NCBI GenBank assembly: GCA_017467605.1
Contig: JAFUSQ010000017.1
Coordinates: 1-64,000 of the forward strand
DNA: 64,000 nt
Reading direction: 5' to 3'
Source of the DNA: a bacterium
Lineage (GTDB): Bacteria; Cyanobacteriota; Vampirovibrionia; Gastranaerophilales; Gastranaerophilaceae
Positions 60,763-64,000 of the stretch are shown here, piece after piece. The translations under genes were made by a program, and so were the position numbers. The notes under the pieces were generated by a model. That model was not told where the DNA came from. It was given only the letters and a program-made list of their open reading frames with translations, and did not search any database. Within the stretch, counting starts at the first letter, position 1. Each line of letters begins with the position of its first letter.

Positions 60763-62008
60763 ATTTAATATTATAAGTCCGCTTATATTCTGAACTAGAA
60801 ATTCGATTACTGTTTTTAACCTCTAAATTTCTGCGTTCGATAATCGCCTCATTTTGGTCTGTTAAATTTTCATCACGATAAAATATACCTGCCTTCGTTT
60901 TAAAAAGTCCTAAATCGAATTCTGAAAAGGGTAAATCTATCAGGTCGACATTTTTGACGGCAATTGTTCCCGTATATTTCCCGCGTCCAATATGAAAACC
61001 TGCTTCTATCATAGCTGAACGAACAGATGCGGAATTTGAATATGTCAAAAGCATTCCGTCAGGTTCCATATGTTCATATAAAAGTTTAAAAAATTCATAA
61101 GACCATAGACAAGGACATTTTGAAGGCGTAAATGCATCTAAAAAAATTAAATTATATAAATTATTATCATTTTTTATAACAGATCTTGCATCATTAATTT
61201 CAAGGTCAAAATTAATATCAAGTAATTTATAGCCTTTTAACCTCTTTTTATAACAATTAGATATATTCCTATAATATATATTATGTAATAAGGCAGGTAA
61301 ATGCATGATAGGGTGAGAATTACTCACATAAGATTTATAACTTTTAAATATGCCCGTTATATCGGTCTTAAAAAATTTGGAGTATCTTTTATCGCATAAT
61401 ACCTTATTTATCTCAATATTTTCGTAGATTTCAGGATATTTTTGGACAATTTTTTCAAAAATTAAAAAATTTATAATTTTTTGAATTTTGTAATTTGAAT
61501 TCTCAGCAGAATTGTCCAGATATTTTTCAATTTTTTTATACTCAAAATCTAATTTATCATTTTTAAAATTTTTTACACCTGTTTTTATAAATGGAGATAA
61601 AAATGTTAAAAATTTATCGTTGTCTATAGCTTTTATATAAATCTTGCTAAAAATATTATTAGTATATATCTGTCCGTTATAAATATTTGTATTTTGTAAA
61701 GGAATATTATTTGTATGTATCGCTTCGATATTCGATTTTGCATGCGGAAATTTTTTTTGAAAAATTTTCAAAAAATAATTTTCAAAAATAAAATTTAAAA
61801 AACTTTTAGAGTTATATCCAATTCCATAGCAGATATCTAAAACTTTTATTGAATCATTCATTAGCAAATTTTCAATATTAACAGGTAATATAAATTTCTC
61901 ATAGGCTTCAGTTAACGCACCTGTTGCGCTATGGTATATATCTTGAAAATCCTCGTTATACAGCCCTACTGAGCCGTCATTAGTAAAATATGGGTGAAAT
62001 CCGCTCAT
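60761..62008 (-). CDS. MnmD/MnmC2-like tRNA methyltransferase with large insert
   Basis: 415 residues, whereas stand-alone MnmD-type enzymes are about 230-270. N-terminus SVGLYNEDFQDIYHSATGAL (13-32), SAM motif I LDICYGIGYNSKSFL (near 56-70), acidic loop INFDLEINDAR (near 255-265), DAFTPSKCPCLWSYEFFKLL (near 283-302) and LTYSNSASVRSAMIEAGFHI (near 314-333), all of the MnmC methyltransferase domain that finishes 5-methylaminomethyl-uridine at tRNA wobble position 34. About 150 residues of Lys/Ile/Asn-rich sequence are inserted between motif I and the acidic loop. The FAD half of MnmC is absent. A TATAAT box lies six bases before the ATG, no ribosome site. Confidence 0.82.
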   Translation of the reverse strand: MSGFHPYFTNDGSVGLYNEDFQDIYHSATGALTEAYEKFILPVNIENLLMNDSIKVLDICYGIGYNSKSFLNFIFENYFLKIFQKKFPHAKSNIEAIHTNNIPLQNTNIYNGQIYTNNIFSKIYIKAIDNDKFLTFLSPFIKTGVKNFKNDKLDFEYKKIEKYLDNSAENSNYKIQKIINFLIFEKIVQKYPEIYENIEINKVLCDKRYSKFFKTDITGIFKSYKSYVSNSHPIMHLPALLHNIYYRNISNCYKKRLKGYKLLDINFDLEINDARSVIKNDNNLYNLIFLDAFTPSKCPCLWSYEFFKLLYEHMEPDGMLLTYSNSASVRSAMIEAGFHIGRGKYTGTIAVKNVDLIDLPFSEFDLGLFKTKAGIFYRDENLTDQNEAIIERRNLEVKNSNRISSSEYKRTYNIK

Positions 62009-62014
62009 AGTCTT

Positions 62015-62042
62015 ATTATACAGGCATTTTACTATGATACAA
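62015..62042 (-). promoter_or_regulatory. Promoter of MnmD-like gene, predicted leaderless
   Basis: Minus strand: TTGTAT at 62042-62037, 16 bases, TATAAT at 62020-62015, six bases to the ATG. Confidence 0.5.
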
Positions 62043-62071
62043 ATAATTAATATAATGTAAAATTATGTTTC

Positions 62072-62080
62072 TGGTATAAT
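62072..62080 (+). promoter_or_regulatory. Extended -10 promoter of thrB
   Basis: TGGTATAAT, 20 bases before the ATG; unlike its neighbours this gene has a ribosome site (AAAGG) in the short leader. Confidence 0.5.
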
Positions 62081-62100
62081 AACTACGAAAGGTTAGAAGT

Positions 62101-63048
62101 ATGAAAGTAAGTGTAAAAGTGCCAGCCACAACGGCTAATATAGGTCCGGGCTTTGATTGTCTGGGTATGGCACTTCCAATATATAATACAATCACAATTG
62201 AAGAAACAGTTTTGCCGGGAACAGGCATTGAAATTAATGTCATGTCTGATGGGGATACAATTGACCAATTACCATTGGATCATGTTCCGACTGATGAAAA
62301 CAGTATAGTATATAAAGCAGTTGAATTACTGTACAATTCAATCGGTCAAACCCCGAGTGAGTTGAAGATAAATATTCATTCAAATATACCTGTTGCAAGA
62401 GGACTGGGAAGCAGTTCATCTGTTATAGTAGGAGCTTTAATTGCCGCTAATGAGCTTTTGGGCAGACCTGCTGATGAAGTTGCTTTATTATCAATAGCTT
62501 GTGAAATTGAAGGACACCCTGATAATATAACTCCTGCAATTGTCGGTGGGCTTGTTATATCTTCGCAAGAAGATGACGGAAGCGTTATTTATAAAAAACT
62601 TGATTGGCCTCAAGAATGGGCAATTACTGTATGCGTACCGGATTTTGAATTATCAACAGATATTGCTCGTTCTGTGTTACCAAAAGATGTCCCTATGAAA
62701 GATGCAATTTTTAATGCAAAACGTTTAGCTATGTTTGTACAAGCCGTGAACTCAAAGGATTCCGAATTAATGAAATTAGCACTTCAAGACCGATTACATC
62801 AGCCATACAGAATGAAATTGATACCCGGTCTTGATAAAATTATGGATAATTTACGGCATTTTGATAATGTATTGGGTTGCGTTTTGAGTGGTGCCGGTTC
62901 ATCAATCCTTGTTATATCCAAAAAAAATAACCTTGATAAAATAAAAGATGTTGTTAGAGAGACCTGGGCTGATCAGAACATTAAATGTAGTATAAGAACT
63001 CTTTCTGTTGAAAATGAAGGGGCTCAAATTATCTCTAACGAAGATTAG
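62101..63048 (+). CDS. thrB: Homoserine kinase
   Basis: 315 residues, GHMP kinase family. ThrB phosphorylates homoserine for threonine synthesis. N-terminal KVPATTANIGPGFDCLGMAL (7-26), the GHMP ATP-binding loop PVARGLGSSSSVIVGALIAA (near 98-117), EGHPDNITPAIVGGLV (near 137-152), and the C-terminal GCVLSGAGSSILVIS (near 260-274). The gene stands alone: no thrA or thrC is near. AAAGG precedes the ATG. Confidence 0.96.
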   Translation: MKVSVKVPATTANIGPGFDCLGMALPIYNTITIEETVLPGTGIEINVMSDGDTIDQLPLDHVPTDENSIVYKAVELLYNSIGQTPSELKINIHSNIPVARGLGSSSSVIVGALIAANELLGRPADEVALLSIACEIEGHPDNITPAIVGGLVISSQEDDGSVIYKKLDWPQEWAITVCVPDFELSTDIARSVLPKDVPMKDAIFNAKRLAMFVQAVNSKDSELMKLALQDRLHQPYRMKLIPGLDKIMDNLRHFDNVLGCVLSGAGSSILVISKKNNLDKIKDVVRETWADQNIKCSIRTLSVENEGAQIISNED

Positions 63049-63121
63049 CTTTGTATATAGTAAAAATTAGTAATATAATTTATAAAAATATCCTTCATAA
63101 TTTTAAAGTGGAGGATATTTT

Positions 63122-63307
63122 ATGAATGTAAAAATACTAAATTCGTGCGTTGGGTGCGGAGCTTGCGCAATTATTAATCCGAATGTTTTTGAAATCCATG
63201 GTAACAAGGCTATTGTTAATCCAAATAAAATAGATGAATCAGATGATTTGTGTATTGATGCAGCAATTAGTTGTCCCGTCAATGCTATAGAAATTTGTGA
63301 ATATTAA
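63122..63307 (+). CDS. Single-cluster 4Fe-4S ferredoxin
   Basis: 61 residues. Cluster motif CVGCGAC (C9, C12, C15), then a distant cysteine in ISCPVNAIEI near 51, matching a single [4Fe-4S] ferredoxin in which the second cluster is lost. Additional cysteines at about 44 and 59 may form a disulfide. Strong ribosome site GGAGG. Small electron carrier; partner unknown. Confidence 0.92.
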   Translation: MNVKILNSCVGCGACAIINPNVFEIHGNKAIVNPNKIDESDDLCIDAAISCPVNAIEICEY

Positions 63308-63370
63308 GTTTCGTTAATATTAAAATAGCTTTATACAAGGGATTATGAGCCTTTAATAAAATCTTAGGCA

Positions 63371-63388
63371 ATTTTTCTGAAGAAAAAT
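63371..63388 (+). terminator. Possible weak terminator or hairpin
   Basis: ATTTTTC, TGAA, GAAAAAT, a perfect 7-bp hairpin 64 bases after the ferredoxin stop, without a clean T-tract. Nothing else is seen in 63308-63443 except an AT-rich leader. Confidence 0.3.
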
Positions 63389-63443
63389 ACTTTATATAAG
63401 AGTAGGTTATTTTTAGGTTAGAAAAATTGAAAGGTAGGTTTTT

Positions 63444-63992
63444 ATGGTATTAGGTTATGTAGCTGGCGCAGGCGGAGCATTAGGTGTACCTTTGACTCGT
63501 ACTGTTGCAACTTTATTGGATTCTAAAAAAGGAAGTTTGACAAATAGAGCACAATGTGCAAAAGAACATATGAATAATGATTTAAATCTGGGTTTAAAAC
63601 TTAGCGTTCCCGCAGCAGCTGGGGTAGTCGCAGTATGCAAACCGGATTTGGCAACAAAACTTGCAGCAAAAGCCGGAAATTATATTACTTACGGAGTAAA
63701 AGAGGCAGTTAAATTATTTAGTAAAGGCGGTGCTAAAGGACAAATCGCAAAAGCTATTGGATATATGGCAAAACACCCAACAAGAACAGGGGTTGCAGGT
63801 TTGGCTCTAACTGCCGGTTTGTGGGTATTGAATTCAATTGTTAATCACGCAAATAAAAACGGCAGAATTAACCAAAAATATGAAGATGCCGCAAGAATTG
63901 AATCTCAAACAAAAAACGTAGTTCTTGAAAATCCCGCTTATAAAAATCAAGTGATGGAATTTTACAAAAATGGCGGTAGAGGCATATACTAA
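63444..63992 (+). CDS. Small hydrophobic protein of unknown function
   Basis: 182 residues, complete, with a good ribosome site (GAAAGGTAGG). Residues 1-22 are Gly/Ala-rich and hydrophobic (YVAGAGGALGVPLTRTVATL), and a further hydrophobic segment lies near 115-135 (GVAGLALTAGLWVLNSIV). The middle is Lys/Ala-rich (LAAKAGNYITYGVKEAVKLF). The C-terminus is polar. I recognise no family. It ends nine bases before the window edge. Confidence 0.7.
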   Translation: MVLGYVAGAGGALGVPLTRTVATLLDSKKGSLTNRAQCAKEHMNNDLNLGLKLSVPAAAGVVAVCKPDLATKLAAKAGNYITYGVKEAVKLFSKGGAKGQIAKAIGYMAKHPTRTGVAGLALTAGLWVLNSIVNHANKNGRINQKYEDAARIESQTKNVVLENPAYKNQVMEFYKNGGRGIY

Positions 63993-64000
63993 TCAACAAT

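Overview
The window is a chromosomal segment of an AT-rich bacterium that uses the standard genetic code (TGA is a normal stop). The best fit is a Gastranaerophilales-type Melainabacterium (Vampirovibrionia), the non-photosynthetic sister group of Cyanobacteria found in animal guts. This rests on overall pattern: several prepilin-like proteins with an FTLAE type III signal and a D-x-NG-x-KPN tail motif, a CHASE2 adenylate cyclase, a split transketolase, a LktA-type filamentous adhesin, KDPG/KDG enzymes and very compact gene spacing. No 16S gene is present, so the assignment is an inference.

Layout. 1-1.9 kb: 5' part of a large secreted adhesin (runs off the left edge). 2.1-6.7 kb: Wzx-like flippase, RimO and a U32 peptidase. 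6.7-10.5 kb: an operon of transketolase C-terminal subunit, FtsE, FtsX and a degenerate receiver/GGDEF protein. 10.8-13.4 kb: a Pro/Gln-rich HEAT-like protein and two tandem PlsC acyltransferases. 13.5-19.6 kb: a large phosphohexomutase, ArgRS and a CHASE2 cyclase. 19.7-24.2 kb: KDPG aldolase, KDG kinase, CsaB-like pyruvyltransferase, a membrane protein and YchF. 24.2-31.9 kb: pilin/HTH module 1, a 1375-residue GH13-like protein, AhcY and a DUF475/TerC protein. 32-36.6 kb: ferritin, a two-component pair with a secreted partner, and a GIY-YIG protein. 36.7-40.2 kb: NadK, FtsZ and pilin/HTH module 2. 40.2-47.9 kb: secreted proteins, tRNA-Leu(CAA), WecG/TagA, transketolase N-terminal subunit, a giant Cys-rich prepilin, YhcH and MiaA. 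47.9-52.3 kb: membrane protein, dehydratase/activase-like protein, sigma factor, USP and LD-carboxypeptidase. 52.3-59.4 kb: DnaX, phosphoglucomutase/phosphomannomutase, a lone ABC permease, and two flavoproteins. 59.4-64 kb: pilin/HTH module 3, a stand-alone MnmD-like methyltransferase, homoserine kinase, ferredoxin and a small hydrophobic protein.

Three patterns stand out. (1) Three times a prepilin-like gene is divergent from a small HTH regulator gene, each time with a near-consensus TTGAC-17-TATAAT-like promoter driving the pilin; this looks like a recurring self-contained regulated surface-protein module. (2) About ten genes lack a Shine-Dalgarno and instead carry a -10 box 6 to 11 bases before the ATG, predicting leaderless mRNAs. 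(3) One prepilin has a 28-codon in-frame insert in its leader with the GF-x-LAE signal present on both sides. No CRISPR array, insertion sequence, prophage or rRNA was seen.
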